A stretch of DNA of 64,000 nt, taken from positions 18,611 through 82,610 of the forward strand of contig JACJZH010000014.1 of assembly GCA_020635695.1 (NCBI GenBank), written 5' to 3'. Position 1 is the stretch's first letter, and each line of letters opens with the position of its first letter. A program made the position numbers and the translations under genes. Shown here piece after piece: positions 24,470 through 34,478 of this stretch. Under the pieces are notes generated by a model. The model was given only the letters and a program-made list of their open reading frames with translations. It was not told the DNA's origin and ran no database searches. The DNA comes from Flavobacteriales bacterium (GTDB taxonomy: Bacteria; Bacteroidota; Bacteroidia; Flavobacteriales_F; PHOS-HE28).

Positions 24470-25081
24470 TCACAGGTTCTTCAGGGTCAGCCTGATCAGT
24501 TCTTCCAGTCCAGGAGGTTCCGCCTTCCTTTCGTTGAGGATCGCTTGCAGGGCCCGCTCGGCCTTGACACGGTCAAGACCCAGCGAGATCAGTGCGGATA
24601 ACGCCTCCGACTTCAGCGTATTGCCTCCCGAGGCACTTCCACCGGCGGACGCGTCCAACGGCTCCTCCCCCAGGCGTCCACCGAGCTCCTGCACGATGCG
24701 CTGGGCCAGCTTCGGACCGATGCCCTTGATCCCCTTCAACAGGGCCACGTCCCCGGCCAGGATCGCGGAACGGACCTCGTCCGGCTTCCGCGCGCTCAGG
24801 ATGGCCAGGCCCAGGGTGCTGCTCACGCCCTGCACATCGATCAGCTGCCGGAACAGGTGCCGTTCGGCCTCGGTGGCGAAGCCGTACAGGCGGTGCTCGC
24901 TCTGCCCGGACCGCACGTCCACGCTCACGGTGTAATGGACCTGGACCAGGCACGGACCCTTGGGCGGCAGGGCCTCCGCCGTGTGTTCGGAGACCTGCAC
25001 CAGGTAGCCCACTCCGTGGCACTCGACCACGATGTGGCCGGGCGACCGACGGATCAGTTCACCACGCAGGGATTCGATCAT
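24470..25081 (-). CDS. ruvA: Holliday junction branch migration protein RuvA
   Basis: A 203-residue protein that binds four-way DNA junctions and recruits RuvB. It starts canonically (MIESLRGELIRRSPGHIVVECHGVGYLVQVS), has the two helix-hairpin-helix motifs (VQGVSSTLGLAIL and IKGIGPKLAQRIVQELG near residues 75-130), and the C-terminal RuvB-contact three-helix domain (ALISLGLDRVKAERALQAIL). Its partner ruvB lies 13 kb away on the plus strand. It precedes sprA by 21 bases and probably shares its transcript. Confidence 0.97.
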   Translation of the reverse strand: MIESLRGELIRRSPGHIVVECHGVGYLVQVSEHTAEALPPKGPCLVQVHYTVSVDVRSGQSEHRLYGFATEAERHLFRQLIDVQGVSSTLGLAILSARKPDEVRSAILAGDVALLKGIKGIGPKLAQRIVQELGGRLGEEPLDASAGGSASGGNTLKSEALSALISLGLDRVKAERALQAILNERKAEPPGLEELIRLTLKNL

Positions 25082-25163
25082 GCCAACAACGCCAGGAGTG
25101 GCCCCGGGCGCGGAAAAGGGCGGTAAAAGTAGCTATCCGGACCGCACCGGAACAGGGGTTCCC

Positions 25164-25685
25164 TCAGGGCGTGCCCGCCCCCTCCTCCGGCAATGCGGGC
25201 GGCTCGATCCGATCGGGCACGATGTAGCAGCCCGGATGGTCGGCCCGAAGCGTGGACCTGAGCCTTTCGGCCTCCCGCCGGTCACGCAGGTCGCCCACCC
25301 GCACCCGGAAATTGGGGGCCAGGTAGGACAGGTAGGCCGGGGTGTCCGGATGTTTCCGCAGGAAGGCCGACCGCGCCTCCTGGGCCTCGGCCCGGTCCCC
25401 CAGGAAGATCTGCACCCGGTAGCCCTTCAACTCGTCCGGGCGTTCGGCATAATCCTTCATGAATCCCGTGATGCGCGGGTCCTCCTCCAGGATCACCTCA
25501 CCGGGCTGCCGAAGCACCGGAGCCGCGCTGTCCATGGCGGTCACCGGAGTATCCTCCTTCACCCTTTCCACGGAGCCTTTGTAAGGCTGGAAGGTGCGCA
25601 CGGGCCGCATGGTGCTGTCGGTCTGGGCACCGGCAGGACCGGTCAGCAGCCCGGCCAGGGTGACGAGTAGCGCGCGTGCTTGCAT
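25164..25685 (-). CDS. secreted SPOR-like domain protein
   Basis: A 173-residue protein with a signal peptide (MQARALLVTLAGLLTGPAGAQ) and a linker, then a C-terminal SPOR-like fold: GYRVQIFLGDRAEAQEARSAFLRKHPD, PAYLSYLAPNFRVRVGDLRDRREAERLRSTLR. SPOR domains bind denuded peptidoglycan, so a cell-wall role is likely; the exact function is unknown. The start ATG 25685 is chosen because a TACCTTTG promoter box ends 8 bases upstream and the signal peptide begins there. It is divergent from the actA operon. Confidence 0.82.
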   Translation of the reverse strand: MQARALLVTLAGLLTGPAGAQTDSTMRPVRTFQPYKGSVERVKEDTPVTAMDSAAPVLRQPGEVILEEDPRITGFMKDYAERPDELKGYRVQIFLGDRAEAQEARSAFLRKHPDTPAYLSYLAPNFRVRVGDLRDRREAERLRSTLRADHPGCYIVPDRIEPPALPEEGAGTP

Positions 25686-25693
25686 CCGGAGGC

Positions 25694-25701
25694 CAAAGGT
25701 A
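25694..25701 (-). promoter_or_regulatory. -7 element of the SPOR gene
   Basis: TACCTTTG on the minus strand ends 8 bases before ATG 25685. This implies a message with almost no leader. Confidence 0.55.
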
Positions 25702-25841
25702 TGCCGACTGTTTTCTGACAGGTCCGTGACGATCCGCTGCTGGCGGGGCATCGCGGACGAACTCCTATTTAGAACGATCCTAAATAAAGGCCCACCCTCC
25801 GCATCCTGTCCGCGGTCCCATGGCCGCTTGGCGCGGCCGTG

Positions 25842-25849
25842 TATTTTTG
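25842..25849 (+). promoter_or_regulatory. -7 element of the act respiratory operon
   Basis: TATTTTTG matches TAnnTTTG and lies 42 bases upstream of the chosen actA ATG at 25892. This makes the ATG at 25820, which precedes it, an unlikely start. Confidence 0.55.
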
Positions 25850-25891
25850 CGCCGGATCGAACGGAGGTGGTCCGTTCACAAATCGTCCGGA

Positions 25892-27232
25892 ATGCCGCTG
25901 CCAGCAAGGTTCTCCAGAGTTTTCACCGGGCTCTTCCACGCAGTTCTCACCCTTCTTCTGATCGCTTCGCTCAGCGGCCTGCAGGCGCAGGACGTCGATC
26001 AGGCCCTGTACGATGCCGGCGAGAAGGTCTTCAAGGGCAACTGCGCCAGCTGTCACAAGCCGGATGCCAACATGACCGGCCCGGCCCTGAAAGGGGCCCG
26101 CGAGCGCTGGGACGGCAAGGGCGACATCTACGCCTGGATCCGCAACAGCCAGGAGTACCTGAAGACCGGCAACGAGTACGCCAACAAGCTGTTCGAGGAG
26201 TGGAACAAGAGCGTCATGACCCCCATGGCGCTCAGCGACGAGGAGATCGACGCGGTCCTCTACTACGCGGACAACTATGCACCGCCCGCCCCCAAAGGAG
26301 GTGGCGATGTGGCCCAGGCACCGACCGGCCCCACCGATGCCGGCTCCCTGTGGCCCTGGATGCTGGTCCTGATCCTGCTCTTCGTGGTGGTGGCCCTCTC
26401 CCTCACCGGGGTGAAGAAGAGCCTGGCCAACGCCGTGCAGGAGGCCGAGGGCAGGGAACCCCTGCCGGACCGCACCTTCGTGCAGAGCGTCCAGGAGTGG
26501 GCCTGGAACAACAAGGGGCTCGCCACCGTGATCGGACTGGCGGTCACCGTCTGGGTGGTGCTGGCCCTCTGGAACTTCGCCTGGACCATCGGCGTGTATG
26601 GCGGGGATGAGGTGGCCCACTACCGGCCCGAGCAGCCCATCGCATTCAACCACACCCTGCATGCCGGCAGCGCCGGGGATGGCAACCTGGCGATCAACTG
26701 CCAGTACTGCCACAGCGGTGCCGAGAAGAGCAAGCACGCCGGCATCCCCAGCGCCAACGTGTGCATGAACTGCCACCAGGCCGTGAACCAGGGACGCACC
26801 GAGGCTGGCACTGCGGACATCCAGAAGATCTACGCGGCCGTGGGCTGGGACCCAGAGACCATGAAGTATACCGGTGAGCCCGAACCCATCCGCTGGGTGA
26901 AGGTGCACAACCTGCCGGACCACGTCTACTTCCCGCACGACGCCCACGTGGCCGTGGCCAAATTGGAATGTCAGGAGTGTCACGGGCCGATCGACAAGGA
27001 GATGACCGTCGCCGAACAGTGGGCGCCGCTCACCATGGGCTGGTGCATCGAGTGCCATGGTGACAAGGCGGTGAAGCTCGCCGGCACGGACAACGGATAC
27101 TACGAGGAGATGCACCGGCGGCTGATCGAGAACGAGAAGCTGGGCCACCGCGAGCTGAAGAAGTGGCTGGAGGACGAGAAGGTCACCGTGAAGGAGCTTG
27201 GCGGCTGGGAATGCGCCAAGTGTCACTACTAA
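25892..27232 (+). CDS. actA: alternative complex III subunit ActA, multihaem cytochrome c
   Basis: A 446-residue periplasmic cytochrome with six CxxCH haem sites at about residues 50, 269, 290, 359, 385 and 441 (CASCH, CQYCH, CMNCH, CQECH, CIECH, CAKCH). The first lies in an N-terminal class I cytochrome c domain joined ahead of the pentahaem ActA part. A signal peptide (VFTGLFHAVLTLLLIASLSGLQAQ) starts the protein, and two hydrophobic helices (WPWMLVLILLFVVVALSL and VIGLAVTVWVVLALWNFAW) lie between the two cytochrome parts. It passes electrons from the iron-sulfur subunit towards cytochrome c oxidase. First gene of actABCDEF-ctaCD. Confidence 0.94.
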   Translation: MPLPARFSRVFTGLFHAVLTLLLIASLSGLQAQDVDQALYDAGEKVFKGNCASCHKPDANMTGPALKGARERWDGKGDIYAWIRNSQEYLKTGNEYANKLFEEWNKSVMTPMALSDEEIDAVLYYADNYAPPAPKGGGDVAQAPTGPTDAGSLWPWMLVLILLFVVVALSLTGVKKSLANAVQEAEGREPLPDRTFVQSVQEWAWNNKGLATVIGLAVTVWVVLALWNFAWTIGVYGGDEVAHYRPEQPIAFNHTLHAGSAGDGNLAINCQYCHSGAEKSKHAGIPSANVCMNCHQAVNQGRTEAGTADIQKIYAAVGWDPETMKYTGEPEPIRWVKVHNLPDHVYFPHDAHVAVAKLECQECHGPIDKEMTVAEQWAPLTMGWCIECHGDKAVKLAGTDNGYYEEMHRRLIENEKLGHRELKKWLEDEKVTVKELGGWECAKCHY

Positions 27233-27247
27233 GAACTGCGCTGCGCG

Positions 27248-30200
27248 ATGTCGAGCACGAAGCGATACTGGAAGGACCTGGCCGAACTGCACCAGGACCC
27301 CGAAGCCCTGGCGGGCCGCGAGAACGAGTTCCCCACGGACCTGCCGATCGATCAGGTGCTGGGCGACCCGAAGTTCAACGGCGCCACCACCGGCCGTCGT
27401 GACTTCCTGAAGTTCCTCGGGTTCAGCGTGTCGGCCGCCACCCTGGCCGCCTGCGAGACCCCCGTGGTCAAGAGCATCCCCTATGTGAACAAGCCCGAGG
27501 AGATCACCCCGGGCGTGGCCACGTGGTACGCCAGCACCTATTACGACGGCGACGACTACGCCAGCATCCTGGTGAAGACCCGCGAGGGCCGGCCCATCCA
27601 CATCATGGGCAATCCCCGCCACGGCCTGAACAACGACGCCAAGGCCGGCAAGGGCGCCATCAACGCACGCATCAACAGCAGCGTGCTCGCCCTTTACGAC
27701 AGCGAGCGCGTCAAGGGTCCCGTGATGCGCCACGAAGGTGGCTTCATGCCCCACAGCTGGGAGGAGGCCGACAAGGCCATCATGGGCAAGCTGGACGAGC
27801 TTTCGAAGGCCGGCAAGCGCATCGTGGTGCTCACCGGCACCGTCATCAGCCCGGCCACCCGCCAGGCCATCGACAAGCTGAAGAACCGCTTCGGTGGCAG
27901 CACCGTGGAGCAGGAGGACGGCCTGGAGGTTTCCATGGGCGGCCGCGTGGACCATGTGCAGTACGACACCATCAGCTATGCGGGCCTCACCCGGGCCAAC
28001 AAGGCCTGCTTCGGCAAGGCCGTGATGCCCAGCTACGACCTGACCAAGGCCGATGTGCTCGTGAGCTTCGGGGCCGACTTCCTGAGCACCTGGGGCAACA
28101 CCACCGAACACACCTGGCAGTACGCCCAGCGCCGCAAGCCCGAGGGCGGCCACATGAACCGCCACTGGCAGTTCGAGGCCCGCATGAGCCTGACCGGTGC
28201 CAACGCCGACGTGCGCGTGCCGACCCTGCCGAGCGCGCTTCCGAAAGCGATCATCGCGCTGCACGACCACCTGGCCAAGAAGGCCGGTGCTTCGACGGTG
28301 GGTGGCGCTTCCGCCGAAATGAGCGAGGCCACGGCCAAGGTGGCCGACGAGCTTTGGGCCGCCCGCGGCAAGAGCCTGGTGCTCGCCGGGGCCAATGACG
28401 AGGGCGTGCAGACCCTGGTGAACCACATCAACTGGATGCTGGGCAACTACGGGCAGTCCATCGATATGGCCGGGCATTCCTGGATGAAGCAGGGCGACGA
28501 TGCCGCCATGGACCGGCTGGTCCAGGACCTGAACGCCGGCAAGGTGGGGGCCATCCTGTTGCACGGGGTGAACCCGGTCTACAGCCTGCCCGACGGTGCC
28601 TCCTTCGCGGCTGGACTGGCCAAGGCCGACCTGTCGGTGAGCTTCAGCGGCCATGCCGACGAGACCGCCAGCCACTGCGCCTGGATCTGCCCGGACAACC
28701 ACTACCTCGAGAGCTGGAACGACCTGATGCCGCGCGTGGGCCACTACGCCCTGGCGCAACCGGTGATCAGCCCCCTGTTCAACACCCGGCAATGGCAGGA
28801 CAGTCTGCTGGCCTGGAGCGGTGCGGACATGGGCTACCACCAGCTGATCAAGAGCACCTGGGAGGCGGCCATGACCAACTACGGCAGCATGACCTCCTTC
28901 GAGAACGCCTGGAACAAGGCCGTTCACGACGGGGTCTTCCACGCGTACGATGCCGAGGCGGTGGAACTGACCTTCACGGGTGACCTGTCCGGCGCTGCCA
29001 AGCAGGCGGCCCTGATGCCGGGTCAAGGCACCTTCGAGGTGGAACTGTACACCTCTCCCGCCCTGGGCAACGGCCTGCACGCCAACAACCCCTGGCTTCA
29101 GGAAATGCCCGACCCGCTGACCAAGGTCACGTGGGACAACTACGTGTGCATGGCCCCTTCCGACATGGAGCAGTTGGGGCTGCAGACCTACCTCGGCCAG
29201 GAAAGCCCGGCCAGCCTGGTGACCCTTTCCGTGGGTGACCGCACGCTGGAACTGCCCGCCGTGCCCCTGCCCGGCCAGAAGCCCGGCTCGGTGAGCGTGG
29301 CGCTCGGCTATGGCCGCGGTGCGAACGGCGAGCGCGTGGGACGTGCCGCCTGCCTGAGCGACGACGACGGGAACCCCGTGCCGGTGGGCCGCAACGCCTA
29401 CCCGATGACCCGCATGAGCGGCAGCGCCGTGTCCTACGTGACCGCCGGTGAACTGACCGCCACCGGAGGCACCTACCCGATCGGCATCACCCAGACCCAC
29501 CTCACCGACATGGACCGCCACAGCGTGGTGAAGGAGGTGGACCTGAAGACCTTCCTCACCGCCGACAAGGAGGTGTACAACCACCCGCATGAGCTGGCGG
29601 TGCACGAGGACGTGAACGGCGACGGGGTGGTCGATGCCCGTGACAAGAAGAGCGTGCTGGAGTTCGACCTCTGGAACGCGCATGCCGTGGAAGGAGTCGG
29701 TCACCGCTGGGGCATGAGCATCGACCTCAACAGCTGCATCGGCTGCGGGGCCTGCATCACCGCCTGCAACAGCGAGAACAACATCCCGGTGGTGGGCAAG
29801 GACGAGGTGCGCCGCAGCCGGGAGATGCACTGGATGCGCATTGACCGCTACTACAGCTCCGACATGACCAAGGAGCGGGCCCAGGAGGAAGGCCTCGGGA
29901 AGATCGGCATGTACCTGGACATGGAGGTGCCGAGCGAGAAGCCCTCCGTGGTGTTCATGCCGGTGATGTGCCAGCATTGCAACCACGCCCCCTGCGAGAC
30001 CGTGTGTCCGGTGGCCGCCACCACGCACAGCAACGAGGGTCTCAACCAGATGACCTACAACCGGTGCATCGGCACGCGCTACTGCGCGAACAACTGCCCC
30101 TACAAGGTGCGCCGCTTCAACTGGTTCAACTACGTCACCGAAAAGTTCGGCGAGGTGAACCCCGCGTGGGACGAGGTGGGCCGCATGGTGCTGAACCCCG

Positions 30201-30514
30201 ACGTGACCGTGCGCTCGCGCGGTGTGATCGAGAAGTGCAGCATGTGCGTGCAGCGCATCCAGGCCGGCAAGATCGCCGCCAAGAAGGACGGAAGCCCCGT
30301 GAAGGACGGGGACATCCAGACCGCCTGTTCCAGCGGCTGCCCCACCAGCGCCATCACCTTCGGCGACCTGAACGACGAAGGCAGCCTGGTGCGCCAACTG
30401 GCCACGAGCGACCGGGCCTACCACATGCTGGAGGAGGTGGGCGTGCAGCCCAACGTGAACTACCTGGTGAAGGTGCGCAACACCGAAGAAGCGGCCCACG
30501 GCCACCACGCCTGA
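27248..30514 (+). CDS. actB: alternative complex III subunit ActB, molybdopterin-like/iron-sulfur protein
   Basis: A 1088-residue protein joining a molybdopterin-oxidoreductase-like domain (about residues 70-750) to a ferredoxin-like domain (about 815-1060). A twin-arginine-like signal, T-G-R-R-D-F-L-K-F-L-G, is at residues 48-58. The ferredoxin part has four cysteine groups: CIGCGACITAC from 829, CQHCNHAPCETVCP, CIGTRYCANNCP, and CSMC...CSSGCP, as expected for three 4Fe-4S and one 3Fe-4S cluster. In characterised complexes the first domain carries no molybdenum. An EF-hand-like loop (DVNGDGVVDARD, residues 788-799) sits between the two parts. It accepts electrons from quinol and feeds ActA. 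Confidence 0.95.
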   Translation: MSSTKRYWKDLAELHQDPEALAGRENEFPTDLPIDQVLGDPKFNGATTGRRDFLKFLGFSVSAATLAACETPVVKSIPYVNKPEEITPGVATWYASTYYDGDDYASILVKTREGRPIHIMGNPRHGLNNDAKAGKGAINARINSSVLALYDSERVKGPVMRHEGGFMPHSWEEADKAIMGKLDELSKAGKRIVVLTGTVISPATRQAIDKLKNRFGGSTVEQEDGLEVSMGGRVDHVQYDTISYAGLTRANKACFGKAVMPSYDLTKADVLVSFGADFLSTWGNTTEHTWQYAQRRKPEGGHMNRHWQFEARMSLTGANADVRVPTLPSALPKAIIALHDHLAKKAGASTVGGASAEMSEATAKVADELWAARGKSLVLAGANDEGVQTLVNHINWMLGNYGQSIDMAGHSWMKQGDDAAMDRLVQDLNAGKVGAILLHGVNPVYSLPDGASFAAGLAKADLSVSFSGHADETASHCAWICPDNHYLESWNDLMPRVGHYALAQPVISPLFNTRQWQDSLLAWSGADMGYHQLIKSTWEAAMTNYGSMTSFENAWNKAVHDGVFHAYDAEAVELTFTGDLSGAAKQAALMPGQGTFEVELYTSPALGNGLHANNPWLQEMPDPLTKVTWDNYVCMAPSDMEQLGLQTYLGQESPASLVTLSVGDRTLELPAVPLPGQKPGSVSVALGYGRGANGERVGRAACLSDDDGNPVPVGRNAYPMTRMSGSAVSYVTAGELTATGGTYPIGITQTHLTDMDRHSVVKEVDLKTFLTADKEVYNHPHELAVHEDVNGDGVVDARDKKSVLEFDLWNAHAVEGVGHRWGMSIDLNSCIGCGACITACNSENNIPVVGKDEVRRSREMHWMRIDRYYSSDMTKERAQEEGLGKIGMYLDMEVPSEKPSVVFMPVMCQHCNHAPCETVCPVAATTHSNEGLNQMTYNRCIGTRYCANNCPYKVRRFNWFNYVTEKFGEVNPAWDEVGRMVLNPDVTVRSRGVIEKCSMCVQRIQAGKIAAKKDGSPVKDGDIQTACSSGCPTSAITFGDLNDEGSLVRQLATSDRAYHMLEEVGVQPNVNYLVKVRNTEEAAHGHHA

Positions 30515-30533
30515 ACCTGACCGACGAGCAGCC

Positions 30534-31919
<1,386 letters not shown>

Positions 31920-31924
31920 GGACC

Positions 31925-32449
31925 ATGGCGAACAAGGTCATCTACGCCGTCTACGACGATCCCGAGGTGCTGAAGAGCGCCGCGCGCAAGCTGGTCTCCG
32001 GCGGTGTCCGCGTGCGGGACGTGTTCTCGCCCTTCCCCGTGCACGGCCTCGACCCCATCATCGGCGTGAAGCGCACCCGCCTGGGCATCGTGAGCTTCAT
32101 GTTCGGGCTTGGCGGGCTTTCGCTCGCCATTCTGGGCATGAGCTACTTCATGATCTGGGACTGGCCGATGAACATCGGCGGCAAGCCGAGCTTCTCGCTG
32201 TACGAGAACCTGCCTGCGTTCGTGCCCGTGGCCTTCGAGTTCACGGTGCTCTGTGCCGCGCACGGCATGGCCATCACCTACCTGATCCGCAACAAGACGC
32301 TCCCGGGCATGCCGGCCCGCAATCCGGACCCCCGCAGCACCGACGACAAGTTCGTGATGGAGCTCCGCACCGAGGACAACCACGGCGTGGAGATCGCGGA
32401 CCTGCTGCAGGGCACTCATGCCTTGGAGATCAACGAACGCCAGTACTGA
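31925..32449 (+). CDS. actD: alternative complex III subunit ActD (DUF3341)
   Basis: A 174-residue protein of the DUF3341 family: VIYAVYDDPEVLKSAARKLVSGGVRVRDVFSPFPVHGLD at the start, two helices (LGIVSFMFGLGGLSLAILGMSYFMIW and PAFVPVAFEFTVLCAAHGMAITYLI), and a C-terminal cytoplasmic domain with DDKFVMELR. It is a structural subunit of the complex without cofactors. Length and order between actC and actE are as expected. Confidence 0.95.
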   Translation: MANKVIYAVYDDPEVLKSAARKLVSGGVRVRDVFSPFPVHGLDPIIGVKRTRLGIVSFMFGLGGLSLAILGMSYFMIWDWPMNIGGKPSFSLYENLPAFVPVAFEFTVLCAAHGMAITYLIRNKTLPGMPARNPDPRSTDDKFVMELRTEDNHGVEIADLLQGTHALEINERQY

Positions 32450-32453
32450 GCCG

Positions 32454-33152
32454 ATGACCCTGCACACGCGATCGCTCCCCGCCCTCTCCGCCCTGGTGAT
32501 CCTGGCGGCCTGCGGCGGCGACCCCAACAGCCCGGGCATCGAGTACATGCCCGACATGTACCGCAGCCCGGCCGTGGAGGCCTACGTGGACTACGGGCAG
32601 GACCCTTACTACTTCGAGGATTCCGCCGTGGTGGCCCAGCGCAACACGCAGAGCGCCCGCCTGCCCGTGGCCGGCACCGTGCCCTTCAGCCAGGACCCCG
32701 CCAAGGCGGCCCTGAACTTTCCCTATCCCTACCCGAACACCCCGGAAGGATATGAGCAGGCCGGTGCTGAACTGCGTGCACCCCTGCCCATGACGGAAGC
32801 GAACGTGGAGCAGGGCAAGGTGATCTACGAGAAGTTCTGTGTGCACTGTCACGGACCCAAGGGGGAGGGTGATGGTAGTGTTGTGAAGAACGGCGGATAT
32901 CCTGTGCCCCCCAGCTACACCAAGGCCGATCCCCCGGGGCTGAAGAGCCTCCCGGAAGGCAAGATCTTCCACTCGCTGACCTACGGCAAGAACGTGGCCA
33001 TGGGCTCGCACGCAAGCCAGCTCACCAAGGAGGAGCGCTGGCTGGTGACGCGGTACGTGCAGTTCCTGCAGAACGGTGGGAACATGCCCGGTGCCCTGCC
33101 TGCGGAAACGGCCGACACGGTGGCCACCGACCAGGACACGGCGGCGAACTGA
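32454..33152 (+). CDS. actE: alternative complex III subunit ActE, monohaem cytochrome c lipoprotein
   Basis: A 232-residue lipoprotein: the signal ends in L-V-I-L-A-A-C at residues 14-20, so it is anchored at the periplasmic face. A single haem site C-V-H-C-H lies near residue 130 in the typical context KVIYEKFCVHCHGPKGEGDG, and the sixth-ligand methionine is in YGKNVAMGSHASQLTKEERW. The start ATG 32454 follows the actD stop by 4 bases. It is the electron exit side of the complex, towards oxidase. Confidence 0.93.
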   Translation: MTLHTRSLPALSALVILAACGGDPNSPGIEYMPDMYRSPAVEAYVDYGQDPYYFEDSAVVAQRNTQSARLPVAGTVPFSQDPAKAALNFPYPYPNTPEGYEQAGAELRAPLPMTEANVEQGKVIYEKFCVHCHGPKGEGDGSVVKNGGYPVPPSYTKADPPGLKSLPEGKIFHSLTYGKNVAMGSHASQLTKEERWLVTRYVQFLQNGGNMPGALPAETADTVATDQDTAAN

Positions 33153-33175
33153 CGGGAACGAACGAACGAAGCGCT

Positions 33176-34438
33176 ATGGAATTCACCTTCTCCAAACGGG
33201 CCCGCACGATCAGCCTCGCGCTCATCGTGGTCGGTGCCGTGGCCGCGATCGTCGGCATCCTCGGCGACCATACCGACCACCATCAGCGGAGCTGGGCCAA
33301 CCTGCTCATCAACGGGTTCTTCTTCTTCGGGATCGCGTTGGGAACCTTGTTCTTCCTGGCCCTGCAGAACGCCACCGAGACCGCCTGGACGGTGCTGGTG
33401 AAGCGGGTGTACGAGGGCATCATCGGCTACCTGCCCATCGGCGCCGTGGTGATGCTGATCGTCCTCGCCGCGGGAAGCATGCACCTACACCACCTCTGGC
33501 ATTGGATGGACAGCAGTCTCTACCACGAGTACATGGTGGTGAACGGGGACGAGGTGACCTACACCGACGAGGCCATCGAGGGTGCCGTGGCCAATCCGAA
33601 CTTCGACTCCCTGATCGCCAACAAGGCGGCCTACCTGAACCAGGGCTTCTTCTGGGTGCGGAACATCGCCTACCTGGCCGTGTTCCTGCTCTTCGCCCGC
33701 TGGTTCCGCAGCAAGAGCCTGGAGATGGACAAGCTCACCGGCGACAGCCTGGTGAGGACCCACCTGCTCACCTACCGCCGCGGCGCCCTGTTCCTGGTGT
33801 TCTTCGCGGTCTTCAGCAGCACCATGGCCTGGGACTGGATCATGAGCATCGATGCGCACTGGTTCAGCACCCTGTTCGGCTGGTACGTGTTCAGCGGCAT
33901 GTGGGTGAGCGCCATGATCACCGCCATCATCCTGGTGCTTTACCTGAAGCGCAAAGGCTATCTGCCGCAGGTGAACAACAGCCACATCCACGACATGGGC
34001 AAGTGGGTCTTCGCGATCAGCTTCCTGTGGAGCTACCTCTGGTTCAGCCAGTTCATGCTGATCTGGTACAGCAACATCCCCGAGGAGGTGACCTACTTCC
34101 AGACCCGCTGGGAGCACTACAAGGTGCTGTTCTGGCTGGTGTTCGTGATCAACTTCCTGCTGCCCATGGTGCTCCTGATGAGCCGCGACGCGAAGCGCAA
34201 TCCCCGCTTCCTGATCGCGGTCGGCTCCATCATCTTCGTGGGCCATTGGCTCGACGTGTTCCTGATGGTGACCCCGGGCACCCTGGGTGACCACTGGGAG
34301 CTTGGCTACCTGGAGGTGGGCATGTTCCTGGCCTTCCTCGGCCTGCTCATGTACAGCGTGCTCAATACGCTGACCAAGGCACCGCTCACGCCCGTGAACC
34401 ACCCGTACCTCGACGAGAGCGTGCACCATTCGATCTGA
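33176..34438 (+). CDS. actF: alternative complex III subunit ActF, NrfD-like membrane protein
   Basis: A 420-residue integral membrane protein paralogous to ActC, with about ten helices. Recognisable segments: RSWANLLINGFFFFGIALGTLFFLALQNATETAWTVLVKRVYEGI, YLPIGAVVMLIVLA, FFWVRNIAYLAVFLLFARWFRS, VFSSTMAWDWIMSIDAHWFSTLFGWYVFSGMWVS and WFSQFMLIWYSNIPEEV. It is usually annotated as a quinol:cytochrome c oxidoreductase membrane protein. A 40-base gap leads to ctaC. Confidence 0.95.
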   Translation: MEFTFSKRARTISLALIVVGAVAAIVGILGDHTDHHQRSWANLLINGFFFFGIALGTLFFLALQNATETAWTVLVKRVYEGIIGYLPIGAVVMLIVLAAGSMHLHHLWHWMDSSLYHEYMVVNGDEVTYTDEAIEGAVANPNFDSLIANKAAYLNQGFFWVRNIAYLAVFLLFARWFRSKSLEMDKLTGDSLVRTHLLTYRRGALFLVFFAVFSSTMAWDWIMSIDAHWFSTLFGWYVFSGMWVSAMITAIILVLYLKRKGYLPQVNNSHIHDMGKWVFAISFLWSYLWFSQFMLIWYSNIPEEVTYFQTRWEHYKVLFWLVFVINFLLPMVLLMSRDAKRNPRFLIAVGSIIFVGHWLDVFLMVTPGTLGDHWELGYLEVGMFLAFLGLLMYSVLNTLTKAPLTPVNHPYLDESVHHSI

Positions 34439-34478
34439 GAACAAACACCAGGGACCACCGGTTTCCAAATAGCTCCCG

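Noticed and set aside
25820..25891. ATG 25820 as the actA start.
   Set aside because: It lies upstream of the TATTTTTG element, and the added 24 basic residues precede an otherwise complete signal peptide.
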